Position numbers and translations under genes: made by a program. Shown here in pieces: positions 16,151 to 25,175 of a DNA stretch of 64,000 bases. The DNA is from Candidatus Latescibacterota bacterium (lineage in GTDB: Bacteria > JAAXHH01), in NCBI GenBank assembly GCA_022821085.1, contig JAJEEG010000006.1, positions 1,757,330 through 1,821,329 of the forward strand, given 5' to 3'. Positions within the stretch are counted from its first letter, which is position 1. Every line of letters begins with the position of its first letter. Under the pieces are notes generated by a model. That model searched no databases, had not been told where the DNA came from, and was given only the letters and a program-made list of their open reading frames with translations.

Positions 16151-16288
16151 GATTGGGCATCATAGACCGCCGAGTCTATTTCGGCAAGGGATATCGGGCG
16201 TCGAACGACAGGCCCGAAAGCGGAAATTCGGTTGCCATTCCGGCCTCGTCGATGTATCTTGTGCCCTGCAGTTCGAGGCGGGTTTTCA

Positions 16289-16361
<73 letters not shown>

Positions 16362-16369
16362 TTCGCTGT

Positions 16370-16417
16370 CACAGGCCGAGCGCCGCCGCGGCCCACAGGC
16401 CGAGCGCCGCCGCGGCC
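16370..16417 (+). repeat. Two perfect 24-bp tandem units after tRNA-Trp
   Basis: A 24-bp unit beginning cacaggccgagcgccg and ending cgcggcc occurs at 16370-16393 and again at 16394-16417, between the tRNA end and the next start codon (16440). Confidence 0.9.
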
Positions 16418-16439
16418 GCCTTGACGGAACGGACGGGCC

Positions 16440-16805
16440 ATGTCTTTCTTCGAAGTGGAAACCTGGGTACCCAAGCCCGACCGGAAAGTCGATCACGATG
16501 AAATGATCCGGACCTGGTTCGCCTTCGTGGAGACCCATAAAGACAACCTCTTCCCCGAATGGCGTTCCGCCCGCTACTTTCGCGAGGTGGAACGCAACTC
16601 CGGCCGGGCCACGGGCCGCTACGTGATGGTTTTCGAGTACGTGTCCCACGAAGGGTTCCTCGCGTACAAGGCGAGACGCAAGGACTGGTCGGGACCCTAT
16701 GCGGAATACAAGAAGGTGGATCCCTACCAGTTCTTCGACCTGGAAACCGTAACCGAGACCTGCTGGATGCCGGAAGAGCAGGACCGCTGGCTGGATTTCA
16801 CCTGA
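16440..16805 (+). CDS. Hypothetical protein, 121 aa, possibly a dimeric alpha/beta-barrel fold
   Basis: No family identified with confidence. The layout beta-alpha-beta-beta ('SFFEVETWVPKPDRK', 'EMIRTWFAFVETHKD', 'SARYFREVERNSG', 'GRYVMVFEYVSHEGFLAY') resembles NIPSNAP or EthD-type ferredoxin-like proteins of this length, where W and F residues line a pocket. No signal peptide. It lies 36 bp upstream of a ureohydrolase-family gene, likely in the same transcript. Confidence 0.65.
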   Translation: MSFFEVETWVPKPDRKVDHDEMIRTWFAFVETHKDNLFPEWRSARYFREVERNSGRATGRYVMVFEYVSHEGFLAYKARRKDWSGPYAEYKKVDPYQFFDLETVTETCWMPEEQDRWLDFT

Positions 16806-16841
16806 CAACTACCAGAGACTACCATCGACACAGGTGTGACC

Positions 16842-17606
16842 ATGCGTAATCAGTATATACTCACGCCGTACTTCCTGGACCGGCATGACCCGGCGCTCCT
16901 CGACCTGGCGCGGGACGACTGGACCGTAAACGAAACGGCGCTGCTGGGCGACAGCGAGATGGCCCGCACCCTGTGCGTGCACCGTCCCCTGGCCGACCGG
17001 GTCGCCGAAGCCGCGGAGGCCGGCAGGCGGCCGGTAAGCGTCGCGGGCGACTGTTGCGCGACCATTCCGGTCATGGCCGGGCTGCAGCGCGCCGGAGTGC
17101 ATCCCCTCTTCCTGTGGCTCGACGCCCACGGCGACTTCAACACCTGGGACACGACGCCGAGCGGGTTCCTGGGCGGCATGCCGCTGGCCATGATGGTCGG
17201 CCTGGGCGAGCAGACGATGGTCGAGAACGTGCGCATGGATCCGATTCCCGACGGGGACGTCATCATGTCGGACGGCCGCGACCTGGACCCCGGTGAGCGG
17301 AAACTGGTCGAAGCGTCCCGTTTGCGGCATGTCCCGGACGTGCTCAAACTCCTCGGGTGCGACCTGTCCGGCAGACCGGTCTACATCCATTTCGACACGG
17401 ACATCCTGGATCCTTCGGAGGCGCCCGCCATGGGCTATCCGGCGCCGGGCGGACCGCCGTCCACCGACCTGGAGCGCGTGTTCCGCCACCTTGCGGAACA
17501 CTGCGACGTCGCCGCGCTTTCCATTTCGACCTGGCGTTCCAACATGGACGAGGACGGCCGCAGCCGGTCCCTGTGCATGGGCCTCTTCGAGATCCTGACC
17601 GGCTGA
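16842..17606 (+). CDS. Arginase/agmatinase-family ureohydrolase
   Basis: 254 aa from ATG 16842 (an in-frame GTG lies two codons upstream). Manganese motifs 2 and 3 are present: 'LDAHGDFNT' and 'HFDTDILDPSEAPAMGYP'. Motif 1, normally GGDHS, reads 'AGDCCAT', so the first His ligand is replaced by Cys, a substitution seen in several uncharacterised members of the superfamily. Guanidine or amide hydrolysis is the family role; the substrate is unknown and the changed site makes arginine less likely. The stop lies in a run of short 'ctgaccg' repeats (17603-17690). Confidence 0.82.
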   Translation: MRNQYILTPYFLDRHDPALLDLARDDWTVNETALLGDSEMARTLCVHRPLADRVAEAAEAGRRPVSVAGDCCATIPVMAGLQRAGVHPLFLWLDAHGDFNTWDTTPSGFLGGMPLAMMVGLGEQTMVENVRMDPIPDGDVIMSDGRDLDPGERKLVEASRLRHVPDVLKLLGCDLSGRPVYIHFDTDILDPSEAPAMGYPAPGGPPSTDLERVFRHLAEHCDVAALSISTWRSNMDEDGRSRSLCMGLFEILTG

Positions 17607-17691
17607 CCGACTGACCGGCGATCCTGCTGACCGCGGTCGGGCCGGCCGGCTTTCCGGCTGACTGCGATCCTGCTGACTGGCGAGTCCTGCC

Positions 17692-18903
17692 TTGTCTTCC
17701 ACCGATACCCTCTTCAAAGACCTGATCGTCATCGAGGCCGCGAATGTGCTCGCCGGTCCCGCCGTGGGCATGTTCTTCGCCGAACTCGGCGCCACGGTGA
17801 TCAAGGTGGAGAACATCAAGACCGGCGGCGACACGACTCGTCAGTGGAAGCTTCCGTCCGAGGACGGGAACTCCGATGTGTCCGCCTATTTCTCTTCGGT
17901 GAACTGGGGCAAGCGGTCTATCGGCGTCGATTTCTCGATAACGGCGGGATACGAGGTGCTCCTGGACCTGATACGGCGCGCCGACGTCTTTCTGCAGAGC
18001 TTCAAACCGGGTGACGCCAGGAAGTTCGGGCTCGACTACGCAGCCCTGCGCAACGTAAACGACCGGCTCATCTACGCGGATATCACCGCCTTTGGAGAGG
18101 AGGACGAGCGGCCGGGGTTCGATGCCGTCCTGCAGGCGGAAACCGGCTTCATGGGCATGAACGGTACCGAAGCGAGCGGCCCGGTCAAGATGCCGGTGGC
18201 CCTCATCGACCTGCTGCTGGCCCATCAGTTGAAAGAAGCCCTGCTGATCGCCCTCATCGAACGGATGCAGTCGGGACGGGGCTCGTACAATACGGTTTCG
18301 CTGTTCCGGTCCGGCGTCGCGTCCCTCGCCAACCAGGCCGCGAACTACCTGGTAGGCGGATCCGTACCGGGCCGCACGGGTTCCGATCACCCGAACATCG
18401 CACCCTACGGGACGGTGTTCCAGACACGGAACGGGGACCCCGTCGTGCTGGCCGTCGGCACCGACAGCCAGTTCGATGCGCTGTGCGAGGTGCTGGGCAT
18501 ACCCGAATCCGCCGAGGACGCGCGGTTCGCCACCAACCGGCAACGCGTCGTCCACCGTGAGGCGCTGAACGCGCTGCTGTCGCAACGCATCGCCGGTCTG
18601 GAGCGAGACGCGTTGCTGGAACAGCTGCGGGCGCGCAAGGTACCGGCCGGCGCGGTCCGGAGTCTGGACGAGGTTCTTTCCCACGAGTCCGCGGAACCGC
18701 TGCTGCTTCATGGAAAGCGAACCGACGGCGCACCGATCCGCGGCCTTCGCACGATCGCCTTCGAAAGCGACGCAGTGTCTCCCCCTTCCACGCTGGATGC
18801 GCCTCCGGCATTTAATACCGACCGCCGGTTTGTACTCGCCGGCATGCTGGGATACACGGAAGAACGGATTCAGCAGCTGAAGAACGCGGGGGCGGTCCGG
18901 TGA
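17692..18903 (+). CDS. CaiB/BaiF-type (family III) CoA-transferase
   Basis: 403 aa from TTG 17692; there is no ATG nearby and no clear ribosome site, so the exact start is uncertain. N-terminal 'IEAANVLAGPAVGMFFAELGATVIKVEN' region is the family signature; 'KRSIGVDF' and 'ADVFLQSFKPGDARKFGLDY' follow; 'MPVALIDLLLAHQL' holds the likely catalytic Asp. Transfers CoA between organic acids. A short unit containing the stop codon is tandemly duplicated immediately after the gene. Confidence 0.92.
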   Translation: MSSTDTLFKDLIVIEAANVLAGPAVGMFFAELGATVIKVENIKTGGDTTRQWKLPSEDGNSDVSAYFSSVNWGKRSIGVDFSITAGYEVLLDLIRRADVFLQSFKPGDARKFGLDYAALRNVNDRLIYADITAFGEEDERPGFDAVLQAETGFMGMNGTEASGPVKMPVALIDLLLAHQLKEALLIALIERMQSGRGSYNTVSLFRSGVASLANQAANYLVGGSVPGRTGSDHPNIAPYGTVFQTRNGDPVVLAVGTDSQFDALCEVLGIPESAEDARFATNRQRVVHREALNALLSQRIAGLERDALLEQLRARKVPAGAVRSLDEVLSHESAEPLLLHGKRTDGAPIRGLRTIAFESDAVSPPSTLDAPPAFNTDRRFVLAGMLGYTEERIQQLKNAGAVR

Positions 18904-18940
18904 ACGCGGGGGCGGTCCGGTGAGCGCGGGGGCGGGGCCG
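18881..18940 (+). repeat. Three 20-bp tandem units spanning the CoA-transferase stop
   Basis: Units at 18881, 18901 and 18921 share 'gaacgcgggggcggtccgg' with minor changes in the third. The TGA stop (18901-18903) is the first codon of the second unit. The next 228 bp (18941-19168) hold nothing I recognise apart from an AT-rich patch near 19065-19080 that could carry a promoter for the acetyltransferase gene. Confidence 0.88.
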
Positions 18941-19168
18941 GCCCGGCCGTCCGTTACCCGGACGTTGTCCCGTACCCAACCCGTCATTTCGTATCCGGCC
19001 TGCGCGTTTCAGGTGGAACAGCCACTGTTCCAATGACCGGATTTCGGTTGCTGGCTCAAGGTAAAATGCCGTATATTAACACGGGTTTGAGGCTTGAGGG
19101 CGCGAAGCGCACTGTGCACTGCAATGGCATAATCCCTTACGCGCCAACGGAATGCACAGGGAAGCCGG

Positions 19169-19966
19169 ATGGATGTTGATATCGCAGCCTACTGCGCGCG
19201 CATCGGAGTCAGCGGCCCGTTGCCGCCAACGGCGGCGACACTGCGCCGCCTGCACCACGCGCACATGCTGGCCGTGCCATTCGAGAACCTGGACATCCAT
19301 TGGGGCCGCCCGATTGTGCTGGAGGAAGCACGGCTCTTCGAGAAGCTCGTGACGCAGGGCCGCGGCGGATTCTGCTACGAACAGAACGGCCTGTTTGCCA
19401 TGGTGCTGCGTGAACTCGGCTTTTCGGTCGACCTGCTTGAGGCGCGCGTGGGCGCGAACCCCTGGGAGGACAGCCTCCCCTGGGACCACATGACGCTGCA
19501 GGTCACCCTGAAGGAACGCTGGCTGGCGGATGTGGGCTTCGGCGACGGTTTCCGCGAGCCGCTGTTACTGGACGAGGCGGGCTCGCAGGCGCGCACAGAA
19601 GGCACCTGGCGTGTTGAGCACGATGGCTGTGAGGGTCTGCATTCGAGCCGAACGACAGCCGGTGACTGGAAACCCGAGTATCGCTTCCGGTTGCGGCCAT
19701 GCCGGTTGACGGACTTTGTGCCCGGTTGCGAGCATCACCAACACTCGCCGGAGTCCCATTTTACCCAGCAGCGCGTGTGTTCGCTCGCCACGAAGACCGG
19801 GCGCATCACGCTGAGCGACCAGAGGCTGATCCAGACGGAAGGGTTCCCGTCACGGACTATCGCCGCTGTCACTGAATCGGGAAACGTCCAACGCCGGGAA
19901 CGGGACCTGGCGGACGAGACGGAGTTTCTCCAGTTGTTGCGGGAGCGCTTCGGAATCGAGCCCTGA
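19169..19966 (+). CDS. Arylamine N-acetyltransferase (NAT)
   Basis: 265 aa, the usual NAT length. The Cys-His-Asp triad is visible: C in 'GRGGFCYEQNGLFA' (near residue 70), H in 'PWDHMTLQV' (near 110) and D in 'LADVGFGDGFREP' (near 125). N-terminal 'HMLAVPFENLDIHWGRP' is also characteristic. Transfers acetyl from acetyl-CoA to arylamines or hydrazines in the cytoplasm. It stands alone between the CoA-transferase and a GroES-like gene. Confidence 0.95.
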   Translation: MDVDIAAYCARIGVSGPLPPTAATLRRLHHAHMLAVPFENLDIHWGRPIVLEEARLFEKLVTQGRGGFCYEQNGLFAMVLRELGFSVDLLEARVGANPWEDSLPWDHMTLQVTLKERWLADVGFGDGFREPLLLDEAGSQARTEGTWRVEHDGCEGLHSSRTTAGDWKPEYRFRLRPCRLTDFVPGCEHHQHSPESHFTQQRVCSLATKTGRITLSDQRLIQTEGFPSRTIAAVTESGNVQRRERDLADETEFLQLLRERFGIEP

Positions 19967-20029
19967 ACCGGGATCAGGAGAGGTGCCGGGGTTCGGCCGT
20001 CACACGAAATCATCGAAATGCGAAAGGTT

Positions 20030-20419
20030 ATGAGCGAATTAATCATTGTGGGAGACCGGGTGCTCGTCGAGCAGCATGACGGCGAGCAGCTCACCCATTC
20101 GGGACTTTACCTGCCCGCCACGGTGACCGAGAAGGAGAAGGTGGGCACCGGAAAGGTCGTCCGCGTGGGACCGGGGCACCTGATGCCCAATCCGGACTAC
20201 AACGAAGGCGATCCGGTCACGAGGCCCGCCGAATCGGTGCGCTATCTGCCGCTGCAGGCCCAACCGGGCGATTTCGCCTTCTACCTGCGCAAGGAGTCCA
20301 TCGAGATCAATTACCAGGAGAAAACCTACATCATCGTCCCGCACAACGCCATCCTGGCGCTGGTGCGATCCGACGGCAACGTGCTGCAGGACCTCGAGGA
20401 CCTGCTCGGAGAAGAGTAG
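20030..20419 (+). CDS. GroES-like co-chaperonin, stand-alone
   Basis: 129 aa from ATG 20030 (an earlier ATG at 20018 adds four residues). 'GDRVLVEQHDG' at the N-terminus, mobile-loop region 'EQLTHSGLYLPATVTEKEKVG' and 'GKVVRVGPG' follow the Cpn10 pattern, but the protein is longer than the usual 95-100 aa, with an insertion around 'ESVRYLPLQAQPGDFAFYLRK' and an acidic tail 'LQDLEDLLGEE'. No groEL is adjacent. It may be a diverged second co-chaperonin rather than the housekeeping GroES. Confidence 0.8.
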   Translation: MSELIIVGDRVLVEQHDGEQLTHSGLYLPATVTEKEKVGTGKVVRVGPGHLMPNPDYNEGDPVTRPAESVRYLPLQAQPGDFAFYLRKESIEINYQEKTYIIVPHNAILALVRSDGNVLQDLEDLLGEE

Positions 20420-20526
20420 CGCGACCGACAGCGAGAACGGGACCATCGCGGGAGACCGATGTCCCTCGGCAAAGCCCGCAACCCTCACAAAACCCGTGGT
20501 TAACCCGTAACAAGGAGCGTGAGCCA

Positions 20527-21234
20527 ATGAACAGGACGGCGGCCTACAGGGCACAGCAAGGCATACCCGTCGCGCAGCTGGGCGTCGACGCGCGCGGGGC
20601 GTTCATAACCCGTACCTACACTCATCTTCTCGGGGCGATCCTGGCATTCGCCCTGATCGAGATCTACCTGTTTCAGACCGGCATGGCGGAGTCGATCGCC
20701 CGCGTGTTGCTCGGCGGGTCCTGGCTCATCGTGCTGGGCGGGTTCATCATCCTGAGCTGGATCGCGTCCCATTTCGCACACAGTGCACAGACCAGGGGCG
20801 GTCAGTACGGCGCGCTGGGGCTGTTCGTCGTGGGCGAGGCCATTATCTTCACGCCGTTGCTCTACGTTGCCGATTCCATGGCGCCGGGCGTGATCAACAG
20901 CGCCGCCACGGTCACGCTCCTCGGTTTTCTCGGACTGACGATCGTGGCCTTTCATACCCGGAAGGACTTTTCCTTCCTCGGCGGACTGCTGCGGTGGGGG
21001 TTCATCTGCGCGCTCGTGCTGATCGTGGCCAGCGTGCTTTTTGGGTTCCACCTGGGGACGATCTTTACCGTGGCCATGATCGTTCTGGCCGGCGGCGCGA
21101 TCCTCTACGACACATCGAACGTCCTGCATCACTATCCCGAGGACCGGCACGTAGGCGCGGCGCTTCAACTCTTCGCCTCCGTGGCGCTGTTGTTCTGGTA
21201 CATTCTGCAGTTCTTCCTGTCCTCGAGAGACTGA
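20527..21234 (+). CDS. Bax inhibitor-1/YccA family membrane protein
   Basis: 235 aa with seven hydrophobic segments and the family-typical 'AFITRTYTHLLGAI' before TM1. 'YVADSMAPGVINSAATVTLLGFLGL' and 'GGAILYDTSNVLHHYPEDRHVGAALQLFASVALLFW' are diagnostic; the latter carries the di-aspartyl sensor region of TMBIM channels. Inner-membrane, probable pH-dependent calcium-leak type protein; the physiological role in bacteria is unclear. Preceded by AAGGAG. Confidence 0.92.
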   Translation: MNRTAAYRAQQGIPVAQLGVDARGAFITRTYTHLLGAILAFALIEIYLFQTGMAESIARVLLGGSWLIVLGGFIILSWIASHFAHSAQTRGGQYGALGLFVVGEAIIFTPLLYVADSMAPGVINSAATVTLLGFLGLTIVAFHTRKDFSFLGGLLRWGFICALVLIVASVLFGFHLGTIFTVAMIVLAGGAILYDTSNVLHHYPEDRHVGAALQLFASVALLFWYILQFFLSSRD

Positions 21235-21281
21235 AACGTCCTTAAGTGGCACGCCATTCCACCAATCCGGGAGGTACCTTG

Positions 21282-21980
21282 ATGTTAGGCTACAAGCGTT
21301 TCAAGACCACGTTGTCCATAGGCCTGACGGCCCTCGTGCCGGCACTGTTCGCGATGGCGTGCGAAGGGAAGGTGGGACCGACCGGGCCGGCGGGACCGGC
21401 AGGACCGGCGGGACCGGCGGGACCGGCGGGTACACAGGGGCCGCCGGGCACGGACGGTAGTACGGGACCGGCTGGACCGGCGGGACCGCAGGGACCGCCC
21501 GGCGAGGTACGGGTCATCGATCTCGACCTGGTCGGTTCGTGGCGAGCCGTGGGTACGGACATCGCTCAAACCCTTGCACAGAATTTGCGGGATTTCCTGT
21601 TGAACATCGGGGGGTTGGACGAGGCGACCGCCGATGCCATCGTCGCGGAGTTCCTGGGAGAAATCGAAGCAGACCTGGCGAACTCGTCCCTCGGGACATT
21701 GACCCTGAATGCCGACGCCACCGCCACCAACAACCTGGATGAATCCGCCGTATGGTCGGCCAACGGCAGTATACTGGTCCTGAGACAGGACGACACCGTC
21801 GTTTTTCTCGGGAATTACGTGGTCGAGGACGACCGCCTGACACTGACGCTGACCAAGGCCCATTTGTTGCAGTTGATCCAGGCCGATTCCGAAGAACCCC
21901 CGACGCCGGAAGAGCTGATGTTCTTCGACATCGTGTTCGGGGAAAATGGCGGGATCAGCTACTTCTTCGAACGGGAATAA
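21282..21980 (+). CDS. Lipoprotein with collagen-like Gly-Pro-Ala repeat and a lipocalin-like C-terminal domain
   Basis: 232 aa from ATG 21282 (GGGAGGT upstream). Signal peptide with lipobox LFAMAC; mature Cys near residue 27. Residues about 30-75 are a collagen-like Gly-X-Y run ([14 protein letters not shown]..., [19 protein letters not shown]). The rest ('[20 protein letters not shown]' onward) matches, with the same order of elements, the repeat-free lipoprotein at 25176-25706. Predicted to be surface-exposed or periplasmic and possibly trimeric through the collagen stretch. It sits 7 bp upstream of signal peptidase I, which is probably co-transcribed. Confidence 0.88.
   Translation: MLGYKRFKTTLSIGLTALVPALFAMACEGKVGPTGPAGPAGPAGPAGPAGTQGPPGTDGSTGPAGPAGPQGPPGEVRVIDLDLVGSWRAVGTDIAQTLAQNLRDFLLNIGGLDEATADAIVAEFLGEIEADLANSSLGTLTLNADATATNNLDESAVWSANGSILVLRQDDTVVFLGNYVVEDDRLTLTLTKAHLLQLIQADSEEPPTPEELMFFDIVFGENGGISYFFERE
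21372..21500 (+). repeat. Gly-X-Y coding minisatellite in the collagen-like lipoprotein
   Basis: A 9-bp unit (gggaccggc with variants) is repeated in frame and encodes the GPA/GPP triplets. Repeat number is likely variable between strains, but that cannot be seen here. Confidence 0.8.
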
Positions 21981-21987
21981 GGGACTC

Positions 21988-22587
21988 ATGCACCCCAGAA
22001 TCAGGACGATCGGCAGGGAAATCGTTTCCTTCGGGCTCATCGCGCTGGTCCTGCTGGCGGCCCGGTCGACTTTGGCCGATCACTACACCGTTCCTTCCGG
22101 TTCCATGGAATATACGCTCCTGCCGGGAGACCGGATCTTCGTGGCCAAGTACACCTATGGCTTCCGGTTTCCTTTCACGGACTGGAAGATTACCGAGGGG
22201 CGTGAAGTGGTACGGGGCGAGGTGGTGGTTTTCGATTCGCCCGTGGAAGACATCCGCCTGGTGAAGCGGATCGTTGCCGTGGGAGGCGACACCGTGTCGG
22301 TCCGCGGCGGCCAGGTTTCCATCAACGGCGCGCCGATGAGTTCCTACACGGACATGCGGGAGGAGCACTACGGCGAACGCCGGGTCCGCCTGAACCTCAG
22401 TTACAGCGGGGGGGAGGACTACGGTCCGGAAATCATTCCCCCCGGGTATCTCCTGGCCATCGGAGACGCCCGGGGGAACAGCAAGGACGGACGGGTCTTC
22501 GGTTTCATCTCAAAGGACGCGGTCTACGGCCGGGCAGTGTCCGTCTACTACCGCAGCAACGAAGGTCTCTGCTGGCTGAAGCTGTAG
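21988..22587 (+). CDS. lepB: Signal peptidase I
   Basis: 199 aa from ATG 21988. One N-terminal membrane anchor (residues about 10-27), the catalytic Ser in 'VPSGSMEYTLLPGD' (near 37), the general-base Lys in 'RLVKRIVAVGGD' (near 93), and the box E segment 'PPGYLLAIGDARGNSKDGRVFG'; the usual N-S-x-D-S-R is replaced by 'ARGNSKDGR' with order GDxRxNSxD retained. Cleaves Sec/Tat signal peptides at the outer face of the inner membrane. The 7-bp gap to the collagen-like lipoprotein suggests co-expression. Followed by a 69-bp convergent gap without a clear hairpin. Confidence 0.93.
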   Translation: MHPRIRTIGREIVSFGLIALVLLAARSTLADHYTVPSGSMEYTLLPGDRIFVAKYTYGFRFPFTDWKITEGREVVRGEVVVFDSPVEDIRLVKRIVAVGGDTVSVRGGQVSINGAPMSSYTDMREEHYGERRVRLNLSYSGGEDYGPEIIPPGYLLAIGDARGNSKDGRVFGFISKDAVYGRAVSVYYRSNEGLCWLKL

Positions 22588-22656
22588 CCGTAACGCGAAG
22601 CCGGGTGAGCACCGCACCGGAACCGGGCAAGCGCCGGCCCCGGCTGACCGTGGGTC

Positions 22657-25023
22657 CTACCGCGTTTCGGTCTTCGTTTCTTCTGCCTCTTCCTGCTCTC
22701 TCTCATCCGCGCGCTGCTGGCGCTGCATCGGGTTTTCCGGCGTCCGGATACGCTGCTTGAACAGCTGGAAACGCGTCGGTTTCGACTGCGGCGGCCAGAC
22801 GTTGTTGCTCAGGTCGGTATCCGCGGTCTCCAGGAAGGGATCCAGGGTGATCCTCTCCACCGGCTGATCCATGACGAACACCTTGGTCACGCGGTCGTCC
22901 CGGTACCGCCAGATCTCCGCCGGTATCCGCTGCACTTCCTTCGTGCCGTCCTCGAGCTCGAACTCCAGGATCACCGGCATGACCAGCCCGCCGACGTTCT
23001 CGAAAGTCAGTTCGTAGAAGTGCTTGCCGCTTTCCAGGATGGCCAGGTCCTCGGACGACAGGCCCGCCAGGTAGCTTTCATACTCGTCCTGGTCGAGGAT
23101 GGAAACTTCGAAGGGATCGTACCTGTTGTAGAAATCGACCAGCGTCGAGTCCTGCGCAACCATCGGGTCCGTGATGTCGGACTGGTTGCGCGCGTAGCTG
23201 ATTCCGCGGTTTTCCTCCGCCCGGTCCGACCGGGCGATCTCCTTCTCCACTTCCGGGTTTCGCGTATTGATCTGGAACCACTTTACGTCGCCCAACCCGA
23301 GATCCACGTGGTCCGTGCTGTAGAACCACCCGCGCCAGAACCAGTCCAGGTCCACCGCGGACGCGTCTTCCATGCTGCGGAAGAAATCCTCGGGGGAAGG
23401 ATGCTTGAACATCCAGCGCTGGGAATAGCTGCGGAATGCATGGTCGAAGAGTTCACGCCCCATGACCGTCTCCCGGAGGATATTCAGCGCGGTGGCGGGC
23501 TTGCCATAGGCGTTGGGCCCGAGCTGGAACACGGACTCCGAATTGGTCATGATGGGGGATATGCGCTCCACGTCGCCCTTCATGTAATTCACGATCTGGT
23601 GGGCGGGGCCGCGGCGGGAAGGATACTCGGTGTCCCATTCCTGTTCGGCCAGGTACTGGAGAAAGGTGTTCAGTCCCTCGTCCATCCACGTCCACTGCCG
23701 CTCGTCCGAATTGACGATCATGGGGAAGTAGTTGTGCCCGACTTCGTGAATAATCACGCTGATCATGCCGTACTTCGTCCGTTCGCTGTAGGTGCCGTCC
23801 GGTTCCGGCCGGCCGCCGTTGAAGCAGATCATCGGGTATTCCATGCCGATGCGGTTCGTGTGCACGGAAATGGACGTGGGATAGGGATAGTAGAAGGTGT
23901 ACTTCGAATAGACGTCCATCGTGTGGGCGACCACCTTCGTGGAATACCGTTCCCACAGGGGGTTGCCTTCCTTGGGATAGAAGGACATGGCCATGACGTG
24001 CTGGGGTCCGGACATGACGCCCATGGCGTCCCAGATGAACTTACGGGAACTGGCGAAAGCGAAGTCGCGTACGTTGTCCCCGTGGAAAACCCAGGTCTTC
24101 TTTTCGGTAGCGCGGCTCTTCTCCGCTTCGATAGCCTCCGCTTCGGTCACGATCATTACGGGCTCGTCCGCGGTCCTGGACCGCTCGAAGCGCGCCTGTT
24201 GCTCGTCGGTCAGCACGTCCTTCGGGTTCTGGAGCACGCCGGTCGCCGCGACGATATGGTCGGCCGGCACGGTAATGCTGACCTTGTAGTCGCCGAAGGG
24301 CAGGGTGAACTCGCCCCGGCCGAGGAACTGCTTGTTCTGCCATCCTTCGACCTCGTTATACACCGCCATGCGGGGGAAGTACTGGGCGATGGCATAGAGG
24401 TAGTTATCGTCTTCCTCGAAGTACTCGTATCCGGAACGGCCGCCGATCTTCATCCGGTCGTTGATGTTGTACCACCATTTGATCTTGAACGTGAAAGACC
24501 GCCCGGGACGGAGCGGCTCGGGGATGTCCACGCGCATCATCGTATTGTTGATGGTATGGGGCAGCGGGTTGTCCCGCCGGTCCCGCACCCACTCGATCTT
24601 GAAGCCGCCGTCGAAGTCGTTCAGCAGCCTGCGCAACTGGGCGAAGCTCATCTGTCCCGAGACCCGGCTGCCCGCGATCTTGCGCGTGTCCGAGTCCAGT
24701 GCCCGCACGTTCTGGTCGAGCTGCACCCAAAGGTAGGCCAGTTCGTCGGGCGAGTTGTTGTGGTAGGTGATCGTCTCGGTGCCGTAGAGGCGCTGCGTCT
24801 CGTCGTCGAGCTCGATCTCCATCTCGTAGTCCGCCTCGTTCTGCCAGTACTGGTGGCCCGGCGCGCCGGAAGCCGTCCGGTACACGTTCGGCGTCGGGGC
24901 TTCCTGCTTGATCTGGCGGAACTTGCTGCGGTTGATCGACTCCGGGCCCTTCTGGGCGGTAGCGGCGGTTGTGGCGCACACGACGGTCACTGCGCATAGA
25001 AAGTACAATAGGCGCTTAGCCAT
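22657..25023 (-). CDS. Secreted M1-family metallopeptidase (aminopeptidase N-like)
   Basis: 788 aa with a Sec signal peptide (MAKRLLYFLCAVTVVCATTAATA). The gluzincin motif is present: 'HEVGHNYFPM' plus the downstream Glu in 'WMDEGLNTFLQYLAEQEWD'. The N-terminal beta-rich domain ('YEMEIELDDETQRLYGTETI') is typical of M1 enzymes. The C-terminus is charged and repetitive (QQRADEREQEEAEETKTETR). Zinc-dependent peptide hydrolysis in the periplasm is the likely role. Its upstream region (25024-25175) has an AT-rich patch that probably holds the promoter, but I could not fix the boxes. Confidence 0.93.
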   Translation of the reverse strand: MAKRLLYFLCAVTVVCATTAATAQKGPESINRSKFRQIKQEAPTPNVYRTASGAPGHQYWQNEADYEMEIELDDETQRLYGTETITYHNNSPDELAYLWVQLDQNVRALDSDTRKIAGSRVSGQMSFAQLRRLLNDFDGGFKIEWVRDRRDNPLPHTINNTMMRVDIPEPLRPGRSFTFKIKWWYNINDRMKIGGRSGYEYFEEDDNYLYAIAQYFPRMAVYNEVEGWQNKQFLGRGEFTLPFGDYKVSITVPADHIVAATGVLQNPKDVLTDEQQARFERSRTADEPVMIVTEAEAIEAEKSRATEKKTWVFHGDNVRDFAFASSRKFIWDAMGVMSGPQHVMAMSFYPKEGNPLWERYSTKVVAHTMDVYSKYTFYYPYPTSISVHTNRIGMEYPMICFNGGRPEPDGTYSERTKYGMISVIIHEVGHNYFPMIVNSDERQWTWMDEGLNTFLQYLAEQEWDTEYPSRRGPAHQIVNYMKGDVERISPIMTNSESVFQLGPNAYGKPATALNILRETVMGRELFDHAFRSYSQRWMFKHPSPEDFFRSMEDASAVDLDWFWRGWFYSTDHVDLGLGDVKWFQINTRNPEVEKEIARSDRAEENRGISYARNQSDITDPMVAQDSTLVDFYNRYDPFEVSILDQDEYESYLAGLSSEDLAILESGKHFYELTFENVGGLVMPVILEFELEDGTKEVQRIPAEIWRYRDDRVTKVFVMDQPVERITLDPFLETADTDLSNNVWPPQSKPTRFQLFKQRIRTPENPMQRQQRADEREQEEAEETKTETR

Positions 25024-25175
25024 GGATCGGTCTCCTGCTGCTGATCGTCAGTCTGTCGTCAGTGTTCACGTAATGACTTAAGGATGGACAATAATACGGG
25101 GAATATACGGCGCAGGCAGCCCTGTGTAAAGAAACATCCGGGACGCGTGAATCGCATGCGGGGCGGTATGCGTTT

